A DNA stretch of 64,000 nt from Litomosoides sigmodontis (lineage: Eukaryota > Nematoda > Chromadorea > Rhabditida > Onchocercidae): assembly GCA_963070105.1 (NCBI GenBank), contig OY718805.1, positions 8,601,652 to 8,665,651 on the forward strand, in the 5' to 3' direction. Positions 11,682 through 30,723 of this stretch are shown piece after piece. The position numbers were made by a program, and so were the translations under genes. How positions within the stretch are numbered: the stretch's first letter is position 1; each line of letters begins with the position of its first letter. Below the pieces are notes generated by a model. That model worked only from the letters and a program-made list of their open reading frames with translations. It had not been told where the DNA came from and made no database searches.

Positions 11682-14600
11682 TCAGTTATCAATGTAGTAA
11701 ATATCGGAAATTTGATGCAATTGCTTTGGTGAAAGAGTGCCGAATTGCTCGACTGGAAACGGTTCCGCCATTCGATCGCTCATTGAAACTGAAAGATTCG
11801 TTTACTTCATTTTCCTTTCAAGCTATTATTTCATCAAATATTCACCAAGTTAACACGATTCAACTGCTTGTTGAAATTTGCAAGAAAATTTCGATAATTT
11901 CATTCACTCAGAAATAATTGCAAAATTCTACTCAAATACTAATTAATTTTCTCGTCAACATTGAGCTGATGAAATTTTGCACAAGAAACAAAAAAAAAAA
12001 AGTCGAGCAAACTCTGTTTGTTGCTGTTAAATTGCTCGCATCCATTCTCGAAATAAATCCATCCATGCTCCTCATGCTGTTGAAAGTGCTCAGGACTTGA
12101 AAATGAATTTTCATCATACAGCAAACATTTACTCGAAGTGATCATAAATGCTGCCGACTGCAACTTTAGAAGTCAACAACAATTATTAAAATGCATGTTG
12201 CTTAGATCACAAACAAAAACTTTGGAATGGTAAAAAAAAAGAAAACGTCACAAAAAAAAAACCATTGCTTACTATCCATTAGAGATAGAGGAACTCAGGC
12301 CAATTTTGTAAAATTTTAAACTATTATTTTAAATTCTTTCTTCCCTCATTTATGAACGTCAATAATACCTTGCAGTGAAAACGAGATGACAGGACACACA
12401 GTTCAATGCATTTGCGCAATCCGTGATAGCCACCTGAGATATCATGAAAAATTTCCCGAGGTTTGATATTTATGGCATAATTTAGAAATGCTATAAATTC
12501 CGAGCATTTTTCCAGCACAAACAAATTTTCTGAAATTACAAAAAAAAAAAAAAATTTGCGAAAAAATATTGCTTAAAAAAAAAGTGAAAGCATTGATAAC
12601 TTTTAGCTGCTAATTTCGATGCTCAAATTTTGCATCTTTTTAGAGAATAATTTCACAAACCTGGATAGCAAAATTTAATAGCTGTATGAACTTTGAAATT
12701 AGTTTCAACGGATGGTAGGAAAGCCAATGATGAAATGGTCGTAGCACCGTTGCTGATATGTGTTAAGCAGTCTCGTTTCGCATCATCATATGTAAATGAA
12801 GTACACGTTCTGCCGGAACGCTATAACTTCCACGTTTAATTATCTGATTTATACGCAACAATATCAATATTAGAATTCATTATTAATTTAATAAAATAGA
12901 AATAATTGATAGGTTATGATAATCGATAAAATGATACATTCTCATCTATCTCATTAATTCATTAATTTTAATTGGATGAATTGAATTGAATGTTTGAAAA
13001 TGCAAAAATAAACGAACAGTGATAAGGTTATTAAATAAAATAGAAATAATTGAGAGGTTATGATAATCGATAAAATGATACATTCTCATCTATTTCATTA
13101 ATTCATTAATTTTAATTGGATGAATTGAATTGAATGTTTGAAAATGCAAAAATAAACGAACAGTGATAAGGTTATTAAATAAAATAGAAATAATTGAGAG
13201 GTTATGATAATCGATAAAATGATACATTCTCATCTATCTCATTCATTCATTAATTTTAATTGGATGAATTGAATTGAATGTTTGAAAATGCAAAAATAAA
13301 CGAACAGTGATAAGGTTACACTTCGCTCTACAAATTTTGTACGAACCAGCACTCATCTTCCTTTCCAATCTATCGCTTTGCAAGATGGCATTTTCAACAA
13401 TCAACCATACCTCGCGCATGTTACTTTCACATATTCCTGTTGTGTTGTGCAGTGTAAGTAACACTAATTGATAATTAATTAAATTTCAGGGAAATGATTT
13501 TGTTTTTTAATAGTGCGATAAAATTATGCTTAAACTTTAAAGGAATGAAATAGAATGAAGAGAAGGATTACGTCATACAAAATCACCTTCAGCTACATTA
13601 CTTACTATTTCAAGTTAAAATAAAAAGTAAACTTAAAAATAAAAAAGTAGTGTAAAATTCAAGCGTAAATAAAAAGTCTAAAATAATTAGTGAATGTAGG
13701 GGATAAGTTAAGCAAGCTAGCGTCCGTCCAATTGTGACTCAATTTACTACACATTTAAAAATACAACAATGGAATGACGCATCATTGTTTCATCTTTTGG
13801 CACACGATAGGATGATCTAGAATGAATGATGTAGTTTCAAATGAACCACAGCCAGAAGTTTCAAGTGAACCACAGCTAGAAGTTCAGCCAGAAGTTTCAA
13901 GTGAACCACAGCCAGAAGTTTCAAATGAACCACAGCCAGAAGTTTCAAGTGAACCACAGCCAGAAGTTTCAAGTGAACCACAGCCAGATCATCGATGGAA
14001 TTTAGCCCACAGAGTATGTGCTCATGAAGCTACAAGAGTTAAGAGTTAAAGTAACAAGGATGAAAAGAAAAGCAAAAATGGGAAACAAAAATAAACCCGA
14101 TGAAGGATGAATGCGCTCCACACTATGAGTTCGTTTAGAGGGTGTTATTGAAATTGATTTAATTGATGGAATTAGAACTAATTTATCGATGAGAGATTTC
14201 TTTGCATCCAATAATGCTATCATATTTGTTTCCTGTAATAATTGCTATTTTATTACAAACTAAATTTTTAACTCAAAATCTTTCCAAAAAATTAATTTGG
14301 ACAAATTTATCAAATGCAAATTTTGCTGAGGACGAAGCATACCAATGGTAGGTAGCACAGCTTAGCTAAAAGTGTCTCATCATTTTTCCAGTAAATTTTT
14401 CCAGTAAATCTCTCTCGCTCTTTTGCTGACATTTGGTTAGTAGTAAATGAAATTCTACAGTGATAAAGCGAATACCATATGAAGTGCAGAGATATCTTAT
14501 TACTTTTACCTCATTTAATTTTTCGCCATCTGTTACTGAAATTTTAATTAGTGATCGTCTTATGTCTTCCGGAATCGCATCTAACAGTTTATTCAAATTA

Positions 14601-16545
14601 ACACCGTCTTTTTGACGATTTTTCCGGAAATTTGTACCATGTACCGGAAGTTTATTAACGTTTCCGATGAAAAATGAAGCATCAGAGTGAGATGTTTGAT
14701 GAATTGATTGTTGCAATGCCTTAGATGTTGAATTCACAGAATCTCTCGTCAGTCTTGACGTTGAAAGTGTTCGCGAAGGTGCTTTGGACGTTGATGTCAC
14801 ATCGTCGTAAATTTCACCTCTTTCAGGGCGTACTTTTGAAAATACAACGGATGGCGTAGGTAAAGTACTGGTAGTAATAGAGTGAGTAGCAACAGTACTG
14901 CTTGATTCGTCAAATTTTTCATGCTTCTTAAATTTTTGCTGATTATCAAAATAATCAAAATAGGGAGAGGAAGTTATAGCTTGACCACCAGGTGGTACAT
15001 GAATTAACGAATTTGCATGAACTACCACTGGTCGTTGTAACTCAGTACCACTCAAAGTGGCAGTTTTGTATTTCGGAGTGGACGATGATACAGCGGAGAT
15101 TGCGAATTCTGAACGAGTAAGTGTAATGTTGGAACCATTTAGAAATTGATCTGTAAGAGGAAGAGGAATTACTGATTACTTTTAATTGAAAGTGAGATAA
15201 AATTTTAACGAATAGAGTATTACTACTTCTGTTCTTAAATTGTTCAAATTGATTGCAAAATTTCCTTTTTAGAAGAAAAAAAAATGTCGCTGAATTAATA
15301 ACTGATTGTAATTATTCTTACTAATACAATAACTAACTCTTACCTAGACATTTCTTATCAGTTACTCGAAAGTAAACCATTCCACGAGCTACTTGTATGT
15401 GCTGCTGTCCATCATCTAAGAAATAATAGCATATGTGTTGGAAGATATCATGAACCGTTGAACGACAACGAGACTGTAAATTTGTAATTGAAATGAGTAG
15501 TTGGAAAATTGAGAAGGAAAAGGCCGAACTGCTAAATTATCCCAAAATTGAATCACTGAGCATGAGGAAGTGAAATCTATAAAAAATGAATAAACTCAAA
15601 ATACATTTGACCAGAAAGGATAACAGATTCATCCAGAAGTATTTATAGCTTCTTCCTTTCTTCCTTTAAATGAAAGAAGCAGTTTCTAGAAAATTTTTCC
15701 ACATTAATGTATCGTTGAAATTTTATCACAATCTATATGCAAGTGTGAAATGTAAATTTGAAAAAAAAAATTTCAAAAAAAAAGAAACAAACGAACGATA
15801 ATGTACCGATGAAAGTGCGCAAAACATTAAGCATTCTTCCGGTGTTTTCATCCGCCATTCGCTATGGTACGGTGATAGATCGGACAGTCGCTGACCAATG
15901 TATCGTTCGAAGCATGGTTTCAGTGCTTTAACGTAAGACAGTCATTTTTCAAACTTAAAAAAGTCACAAGTTGTAATCTTTAATTGCCTACAGGGAAAAA
16001 GCATTGTTTCATTTCATTTATTTTTACAATGACTGACTACAATGACTTTGTCAATTGATAAAATCACCAATTATGTTCACCTTAATTAATTATGACATTC
16101 CTATTACCTGTGCTAATTGATATTTGCTAAAAAAAAAAAAAGAACTGCTACTACGTTATGTATCACATCTCACCTACTTTACTCACCAGCACTTTGATCT
16201 GATCGTCTTTAGTATTTGTTAACTTAAAGAACTCTTTTCATTGATTACATTTCATATCTTCCAGAAAATTAGCAAAAATTATCGTTAATAATAAATTTAA
16301 ATTATCGCTAATAATTAAAATTATCGTTAATAATTAATGCTTCATTAACGGAGGGAGGAGAGAGACACTGGGAAAAGAGAGAGAAACGAAAATACGAATA
16401 CATGGAGAGCATTAGCCCATCAAGCAATGGAGAGGGGCAAAAACTGAAATTTACCATCAATGCTTCGTCCATGCTTCGCAGTCGTCGATGCTGCTAGGAC
16501 TAGCAGGAGGAGGAATGAATCGATGAGGTTAACAATGATTGTCAT
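11682..16545 (-). CDS. Secreted protein with three PAN/apple domains
   Basis: Ten-exon model, 597 aa: 16455-16545, 15807-15925, 15344-15473, 14510-15150, 14097-14232, 13322-13436, 12661-12809, 12369-12529, 12013-12157, 11682-11788. Phases agree at all nine junctions. Exon 1 starts MTII and encodes a signal peptide (SFLLLLVLAAS core, residues 10-20). PAN1 spans about C35-C112, with EECLMFC and the HICYYFL strand. A Ser/Thr-rich linker of about 260 residues follows, then PAN2 (about C375-457, KTCTSFTYD) and PAN3 (about C469-C554, GLRKCIELC, ending YFENGC). There is no TM segment after the signal, so it is probably secreted. PAN/apple folds bind proteins or glycans; nematode surface and matrix proteins use them, but I cannot assign a ligand. 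The acceptor of exon 2 is weak (TTAAAG). Only N-terminal exons 1-2 are less certain. Confidence 0.86.
12889..13318. repeat. 144-bp tandem repeat, three copies
   Basis: Copies begin near 12891, 13035 and 13179, an exact spacing of 144 nt, and are almost identical (a few substitutions such as TAGG/GAGG and ATTAATTC/ATTCATTC). The array fills most of the PAN-gene intron 12810-13321 and stops about 3 nt from the splice donor at 13321. Confidence 0.97.
13834..13988. repeat. 24-bp minisatellite, about 6.5 copies, open on the plus strand
   Basis: The unit GTTTCAAGTGAACCACAGCC plus AGAA repeats at 13834, 13858, 13894, 13918, 13942 and 13966, with a 12-nt partial copy at 13882. Plus-strand translation from ATG 13822 to stop 14049 gives an SSEPQPEV octapeptide array followed by a 21-residue non-repeat tail. 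It sits inside the minus-strand PAN-gene intron 13437-14096, so it is probably intronic sequence, but the frame is kept by the 24-nt period. Confidence 0.9.
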
Positions 16546-17062
16546 TTCATCAGTGAGTACAACTGATGAGAAGAAGGAAGAAGTTATTGTTATTATCCGG
16601 TTGATAGCTCTCTTACCGGTTCATAGAAGGAGGGAGTGTTCCCTGCGAAAGGTGCAACAACCGGAATAAACGTCATTTTGTTAGTCGGATGTTCGTGTGC
16701 GTATGTGTGGGATTGGGGTGAGAGAGGCAATTGTCTCTTCTTTTCCCACTATTTTATGATTTCGCTGAAAATTTGAAATCTGTCCTAAATTGCGTAAATC
16801 TTTTGTGGAGAAAATGATATACGTGTATTTGAGTGCATGTGCGTACGTTCGAGTAGAAATACGTCACAACGTACAACTAGGTCATCAGTGAGCAAGCAAA
16901 CCGCATTTGTAAATTCATTTTCCACATGTCATAATTTTAAACTTTTTCCACTTCTTTGAAAAAAAAAATGCAGTTACCAATCTCTAAATTAATAAGTTCT
17001 ATGAAAATCGCTTTCATTTTGATTACTAGCTAATAAATCAAAAGAAGGAAAAAATTGTTGGT

Positions 17063-17491
17063 ATGATGCAACACACACAAAAAGTTTTGGAGAATCGATC
17101 AAGCCTATTACGACTGAAAATCCAATCACTACCAATGATTGAAATTCCAGAATTCCGAAATTGTTTAAAACAAAAAAATTTAAACGATCCTAAAACAAGG
17201 AAGAAAAAAAAATGCTCAGCCACCATCATCGATTCATTTTTGGATGTCATACACACACATATTTTCGCAAGATTGGACATGGTAAAAGGTAAATAATTAC
17301 GAATTACAACAATAGATCGCAATAAGTTTCAATTTACATAGTAGATGAAAGAAACCAACAGATTACGAGTGAAGCACATACATTCGTTTTTAAAATTTTC
17401 AGTAACTAAAGGTCGATTAAAACTTATAAACGATGAAACTATGATAATAGAACTTTACGTCTTTAGCATAGGCAGTAAACCGAAAATCTAG
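17063..17491 (+). CDS. Candidate small two-exon protein, unknown
   Basis: Two exons, 17063-17288 and 17403-17491, joined by a GT-AG intron with matching phase (AAAG|GTAAAT, TTTTCAG|TAACT) give 104 aa from ATG to TAG. The product is basic in the middle (KTRKKKK) with hydrophobic residues spread through both exons (SFLDVIHTHIF; MIIELYVFSIG). I recognise no domain, signal peptide or clear TM segment. An AATAAA lies near 17557. It sits between two minus-strand genes. The case for it being real is the good acceptor and phase, and codon composition closer to neighbouring exons than to intergenic DNA; the case against is small size and no upstream acceptor near the ATG. Confidence 0.42.
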
Positions 17492-18033
17492 AAATTTTGG
17501 AATGATTTTTACGAAGTGTATAGAAAATTATAAAATATAAACTTATTAGCATAATAATAATAAATACATAAGTTGCAAAGAATTGAATCCACTAAATGTT
17601 ACAATTTCTATGAAGCATAGCAAAACAGCACTTCATAGTGATAGGTCATCAATTGCAGAGACAAAATCCCACTGCAACATCCAATAAACAATTACAAAAG
17701 CTTCAGAATAAGCATGACAACTTTATTGATTCGTAAACAGTTATTGACATGACAGTAGGTGTAGCAAGATCTCCCCAGGAAGCCAAATAGTTATGACCAT
17801 TGCGTAGACATACTATTACAATGAGTGAGCAGACGACATAACGTAAAATATATAACTGCTAATTTAAAAGACACTTTTATATAATTGGACAAGCATTGCT
17901 TGTATGACTGGAGAAGTACTCTACTTTACTCAACATTTTAAAAGTACGAAGAATAAAGAAGAGCACCACAAAAAACATTTAGAAACAGTGAAACTGCTGT
18001 GTTACAGAATCCATTAATCCTTTTTCCTTTTTC

Positions 18034-19794
18034 TCATTTGGAAATACCTCCTTTTATCTCGGTTGCAATTTTCTTCTGCCGTTTCAGTTCCTCAGTATCA
18101 ATTGTGGTACGTAATTCACCAACAATTTGCTTGGTTTTTCCAAAGTAAACTTCGTTTAAAGTTGATCGAATCTTACTCTCCATGTCCTGTATATGAATGC
18201 TGGTCATAGGGATTAATTTCAGCCGTCTACCGGTAAAAAATACACCTCCATGCTAGTGCAATTATAAATCGATTTCTTTTGAACAAATAAAATATGCTTA
18301 TAATGTATAAAATGAAGCATTTTTTTTTAATTTCTTGATAAGATACAATATTCAGAAGGAAGTTTCTCACTTCTATCATTTTTCCAATATTAATGAGATG
18401 GGTATTTGTAGAATCGTTTACTGGATGATCAGCTTCAGCCTAAAATAGTAGAATTGCATGCATAAATGGAAGAAAAATTTTAACCTGAAATGGAATCAAA
18501 GCCATTTATTTGCAAATAGCAGTAATAAAGATGAGAATCACCTGTCGTGTAACCGATCCTCCTAAATTCATCATGCCACTCGCTTGTTTAGTCATTTGCA
18601 GCCAAAGCATCACTGTACTTGTGAGTTTGTAGTGTGCATGCCTACCGCCAGCCTAAAAAATTACTGCTCTAAACTTCATTTCCGCTCATCAACAAAAGAA
18701 GAAGCGAAAGTGTACTTTTTCTTGTATTTCGATCACATGGATTGAATCCCAGCAACCTTGGATATTACGCAAACCATCGCCAATTTTTTTGATTAAGACG
18801 ACACCTGCAAAACCATAATCCAAATCCCAGAAGTACACTGACGACACTCCACCTTCGAAATATCTGTAAAAATACTTTTCTTACAACCTGAATTTCCTCA
18901 CCAATGTCAGTTAGAAGGACGACATTAATCAACAATTTACATTTAATCATTGATACATTGTAACATATTAAAACAGACATAATTTAAAACGATTGGAATT
19001 CATTTGCTGACAAAGACCAATACAGACTTACGCATCTCTGTAAGCCTCAAATGCTGCATTCATTTCAATTTCCAGTTTGCGAAGCTTATCTGATGGCGAA
19101 GCACCATCCTCCAATGGCGGATCATAGGTATTTGACCATGGAGAACTGAAAATACTCGCATAACAATATACCAGTACGAGAAGTAATAAGAAAGCACTGA
19201 TAAACAGATGCTGCTTGAGTGTTACCAAAAAAAGCAACATAGAAGTCTTATTTCATAAAAAGTTATTCAAAATTCAACAGCTTCCAGGAAAAACTAACCG
19301 ATAACTATCGCTGTCCCTGTTATAATCACAAAGCAAATATTCCTTTCCTGTTTCTTTATCACGAGCAATTTTTAATGGCTGATCAACTGCACTCAACAAG
19401 TCATCCACCAGGCGAGGGCACAAATCAATTAGATCATTTAAATTTCTTTCCACTTGTTGAGGTGGCAAACGCCTCATCAAATCCAAAGCGCAGTCGAGCT
19501 GCTGATCTCCCTGAAAATATTGACAAAAATTTCTTCCTTTGCATTTTTACGACTGCCAAATAACTGGCCGCTGAAGGTCTCAAGAAATGTTTAAGAGATT
19601 TTAAGCATTAGATTCTAACGATTGTTTGAATGGTACCCTCAATATTGAGGGTTTCATGTTTCACTTGACATTTCGAAGTTATTAGCTGATTATTGCAGAA
19701 TTTTTTCCGTATCCACTATGTAGATAGTGATGGGATAAAGGATTCACAAAAATATTGATAGAATGAAATTGATTGTTAGAATCAAGCATACCAT
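18034..19794 (-). CDS. CAPZB: F-actin-capping protein subunit beta
   Basis: Beta subunit of the heterodimeric capping protein (CapZ), which blocks the barbed ends of actin filaments together with the alpha subunit. Seven coding exons: 19792-19794, 19299-19510, 19032-19145, 18716-18863, 18542-18652, 18371-18439, 18034-18186; 269 aa against about 272-277 in vertebrates. The product begins [19 protein letters not shown] and contains the family blocks [14 protein letters not shown] ([14 protein letters not shown]), [39 protein letters not shown] and [14 protein letters not shown]. The C-terminal tail binds actin in the family and is somewhat divergent here (ends KGGISK). The first coding exon contributes only the ATG, followed at once by a GTATGC donor; the next exon then starts with GGA. 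No sign of damage. Confidence 0.96.
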
Positions 19795-20497
19795 AGTTCT
19801 CTGCAAATCAGAGTTTCTTAGCCAAGCACACAAAACTCACGGCAGATGAAACAATTTCAAAGTAGTCCTCCCTGTGGCACCTGAAATAAAAAAAAAAAAA
19901 ACACTAAAGTACGCATCACTAATAACACAAATATAACAGGTACGTTAGGATGTAAAATAGGCAGTAAGCAAGAAGAGTATTCAAATAATTCAAAAAATTG
20001 ATTTCATTTAACAAAATTTTAATGAGCATTTCTATAACGATGAATTAACACTCCCCAGTACTGCTCCACGACTGATACCCTAAAACTTCTCAGTCATGTA
20101 AATAAATTACTTACAGCTACTACTACCACACCAAAAATTAGCCAGCAGAATTCTGCAGCCACGTTAAGCCAGTAAGTAACTTTTTGTCCCGAAAGTCTAG
20201 AAACGCAAGACGTCCTCAGAGATCAACTCATTTCACAAATCAGTAGCATGCAACAGAGGCTCAACGCTTCCCATCTTGCTCCTGTGGGAAGTGCGGGAAA
20301 GGCGGTGAGGTGCAGCTGAGATTTCGAGCGTTGGCATTTTGCAAATGTTGCAGAGTTAGGATACGCTTTATGGGCTGATGCACCGCTGCGGAGTTTTCAG
20401 CTATTTGAACGAAGTGGTGGAAACGATGGTTAAGAGTAGAAGTCATTTGCTGGCTGAGTAAGATTAGGGTCAGGAGGTAGAGATAGAGCTAGATATT

Positions 20498-20560
<63 letters not shown>

Positions 20561-21573
20561 GGATCACATTCTGATAAAATTGCTTTGTTTTAGCACCTCA
20601 CACTCAACAATTACAACATTTCACAAATATTTTAACAATGCATCATTATCTAATTATTGCACAAAATAAGGTGGTTGATGGTGGTGATAGGTGGCATACG
20701 ATCATTAACAGTTTGGTGATATGACGGAAGAAATCCGAATTACTTTCAGTATTTGTATTCATTTTATCATATTTTGTTCTTAAGGAAATTAAGTGCACAG
20801 TTGAAAATGCTGCTACAGAACCTTAGATTCCATATATTGAGTACCAATATAAACGCATTGTTCAATGCGGACTATTGAGAATTGATCACCAAAGCTTTGC
20901 TAATCATCACTTTGAGATCTGTGAAATTAGTTACAGAGATTTTTGCGTACAGCTACTTTATGACCGAATTATACTAACTAAAATTTAGCGAGATAAATGG
21001 GGAACTTGTCAAGAACTCCACCGGAGACTTGGCTGGAGCGAAATTTCACTTCAAAGCTAATCATATTTCTTCGCCATTTTTTCAACAATAATTGAAAGCA
21101 TTTACTGTGTGTGAAGAAAACTGTACAAATTGAAGTTAACAGTGATTGAGTAAGTAAACTGCGGTTTTGTTCTGGTCAGCGAAATAGCAAGGCTGAAGTT
21201 GAGGTTGATAAGATATCAAGTGCTACGATGTTGAAAGTGGAGAGAAACAAAAAAGCTAGTGACAACAGTGGAGGTAGGCGATAGAAGTGAAGTGTAAGAG
21301 TGAAAAAATAATAGTTAATGTCGACTGCTGTTGGCTGCGAAAATGCTAATCAGAAGTGTCTAGAGCATAATTTCGAAATAAAACGATAAGTAGCATACAT
21401 CATTTCCGCTCCTTTATTTTACAGAGCTATCTCTCAATGAAAACTGGATTTCATAGAAAATTTTCAATTCGTAATCGCTTTTTCCCGGAATAATTTCAAC
21501 AAAACATTTGAATTGAAACAGACTTTGTTTCAGGATGTCGTGACGAAACCGATTTGTCATTGAGAAGAAAGAA
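19795..21573. other. Intergenic region between divergent CAPZB and PI3K genes
   Basis: Head-to-head spacer that must hold both promoters. It includes a (GT)n tract at 20500-20558, a stretch at about 20150-20450 less AT-rich than its surroundings with a 61-codon minus-strand frame (20261-20446), and otherwise AT-rich sequence. I see no confident exon in it. Confidence 0.6.
20500..20558. repeat. (GT)n microsatellite
   Basis: Uninterrupted GT tract of about 29 units between the CAPZB and PI3K start regions. Confidence 0.96.
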
Positions 21574-28540
<6,967 letters not shown>

Positions 28541-29244
28541 ATATTTTTTGAAGAAAAGTTCTACCCGGCTCCAACCGAGCTATCCGTAAGCATTGAGAAG
28601 ATTTGATTTTATCCACATTATGTGACACGGTCATCCTGGGTCCTATAGCAAGAAAAAGAGAGCTTGATTCTTGTATTTAGGATCCTATATTTGTTTGTCT
28701 TATTTCCCTAAAAACTATACGTGGTTTTGTATATATTTTCAATGAAAGTTTTGTGTAAATTATGGTGAAATTATGATGTCCTTATGAAACAAGCAGTTAT
28801 TTGTGTGCGGAAAACAGAAATCTGAAAGTAGTTTTTTCCTATACATATCTTGAAATTGATCCAAATGAACAACATAACTGAATTAAAAATTTGCAATAAC
28901 AACATTTTGGCTGTGTAATCTGTACCTGTTGTCGAAACGTGAATTCGAAATGCACGGAAGTCCTTATGAAACTTATGGAACCTCCGTGCAAAAAGTGAAG
29001 ATTTGAACAGGTGAAGGATTCGAGAGCCGTGGCTTGCGAAAAGTCACGTTAAAACTTAGCTATTAGTAATAACCGCTTGAGTAAAATAAATTAACACCAA
29101 ACCTCGTAAGAGATTATATGGGATAAAACATAACCATTAGAAAACTGAATGAAATGGCCACATAACCCTAGTGTCCCAAAAGCATTTATATAAATAAAAG
29201 ATGAATTTTGGAAGATTTCTGAAATTGAGTGCTAGAATTGCAGT
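28541..29244. other. Intergenic spacer between convergent PI3K and NUS1 genes
   Basis: Tail-to-tail 3' regions of the two flanking genes; no further gene seen. Confidence 0.7.
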
Positions 29245-30723
29245 TCACTTCCCAATTCGACGATCTCTTGACGAGTATTCGTGGAGATAAGAAAGGAACT
29301 GTCGATGTGAAAAGTTACTAGGAAGACTTCTTACGTGGAGTATTTCCGTTATCCTTAAAACCCATGGGGTATAACCAGCCATTGTTTCTAAATTACCTAT
29401 TTGGAGCAAAAAATCCGGTTCGGAAATGTGTTCTTTGGCAAGACATTCTGATATTTGTTCAATTGTTATGTCTGCCGGTGCACGTTCCATGCAGAGCTGA
29501 AAGTGATTTTTTCAATACATGAGTTTAGTATGTCAAAAAGTTCTAATAACCTTATGATTGCATTGTTGTTCTCGATAATATAAACATAGAAATAGTAAAA
29601 TTTTAAATTTTAAAAAAGAAACTTCAAAAAATTTTAGAATTTTCAAAAGTATTTCCACCCTATTTTCATATCTGAAATTTACTTATGCCAAACGGGTTCA
29701 CTTCCATAATTCACTATGTAGTATAAAACTTGGAATAATGCAACTTCCTACTGTGAATTTAAACTTCCAACAAATTCGCAGAAAATTATTACTTTACGGC
29801 AAGCTCGAACAATGGATTGCCTGCCATCTTGCACACCAAGTATTTTCACAGTGGTATGAATGAGGTTTGAATGAATTACGGAATGGTCGGAATCGTGAAA
29901 CTCCACGTCAACATGTTCTTTCGGACACGTCATAAGCATAAAATCATGCGTTAACTCTCGAAGAAGTTCTCGTTTCGAAAGAATATAGGACCACGGATCA
30001 TATAAGGTAACTTTTGTGATACCAACGCGTGCACTATGAACAATTAATTTACTCAGACCTTCCTGAAAAAGAAAAAAAAAACGTCACTTTAAGAGGAATT
30101 GATGTAACAATGACGTGCATTTCCATAGCACAAAACCTCAACGAAAGGCATATAAAAATATAAGTGTACGGAGAACTAAGAGAATTTCATGCTCATTCAC
30201 TCAACAGTAAGCAAAATGCATGTCGAATGAATCCCTAGATTTGTTAATCGATCATAAAGCTCGGTGTTTTGAAATGTATACAAATGTGAAGTTTAATAGT
30301 TGAGAAATTAATTAAATAATTCATAAAATTTCCACAAATAACATATATATATATTGTTGTGAAATACAGAATGCTATTGATTTGGACGCTTTGATTGAAA
30401 ATTTTCCATATTTCAATGGAAACATTTTAGTTTAGAAAACTTTACAATAATAAATTTTTATATAGGAATTATGCACAAATAAACAGTTTTCTTCTGAAAT
30501 TTTGAACTAATTAAAAAACAGAGAAAAAAAAACTTACAAGTGAAATCACACATTTATCAGTGTAGAGCACGGCAAGATGATTGGGAATGTGATAAGTTTG
30601 AGAGTTACTGTCAGCGTTGCACAAAATACTTTTAACAATAAGTGATGGCTTAGAGATGTAGTTGAAAATAACTTCCAGGAATGTAAACGCAAATCTTAGT
30701 AACTCCACCAGAACATTCAACAT
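29245..30723 (-). CDS. NUS1: Dehydrodolichyl diphosphate synthase complex subunit NUS1 (Nogo-B receptor)
   Basis: Regulatory partner of the cis-prenyltransferase DHDDS, making the dolichol backbone for N-glycosylation at the ER. Three exons, 30538-30723, 29793-30062 and 29245-29496, all in phase 0, give 235 aa. A hydrophobic N-terminal segment (VLVELLRFAFTFLEVIF) fits the ER anchor. The middle holds HLAVLYTD and KVTLYDPW blocks, the VQDGRQSIVRAC block matches the family, and the C-terminus reads GYTPWVLRITEI ... RRIGK. The RxG motif (here R-I-G) is needed for catalysis by the complex in the family and is intact. The human protein (293 aa) has a longer N-terminal half, so this one is short. 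Start ATG 30723 is the first in frame. It is divergent from NDUFB3 with about 0.5 kb between. Confidence 0.93.

Noticed and set aside
13834..13988. Possible CRISPR-like array
   Set aside because: Units are directly adjacent with no spacers, the period is 24 nt, and the genome is animal.
17038..17322. 94-codon minus-strand frame
   Set aside because: Poly-Phe and Cys/Phe-rich composition typical of an antisense shadow; the plus strand gives a better spliced model.
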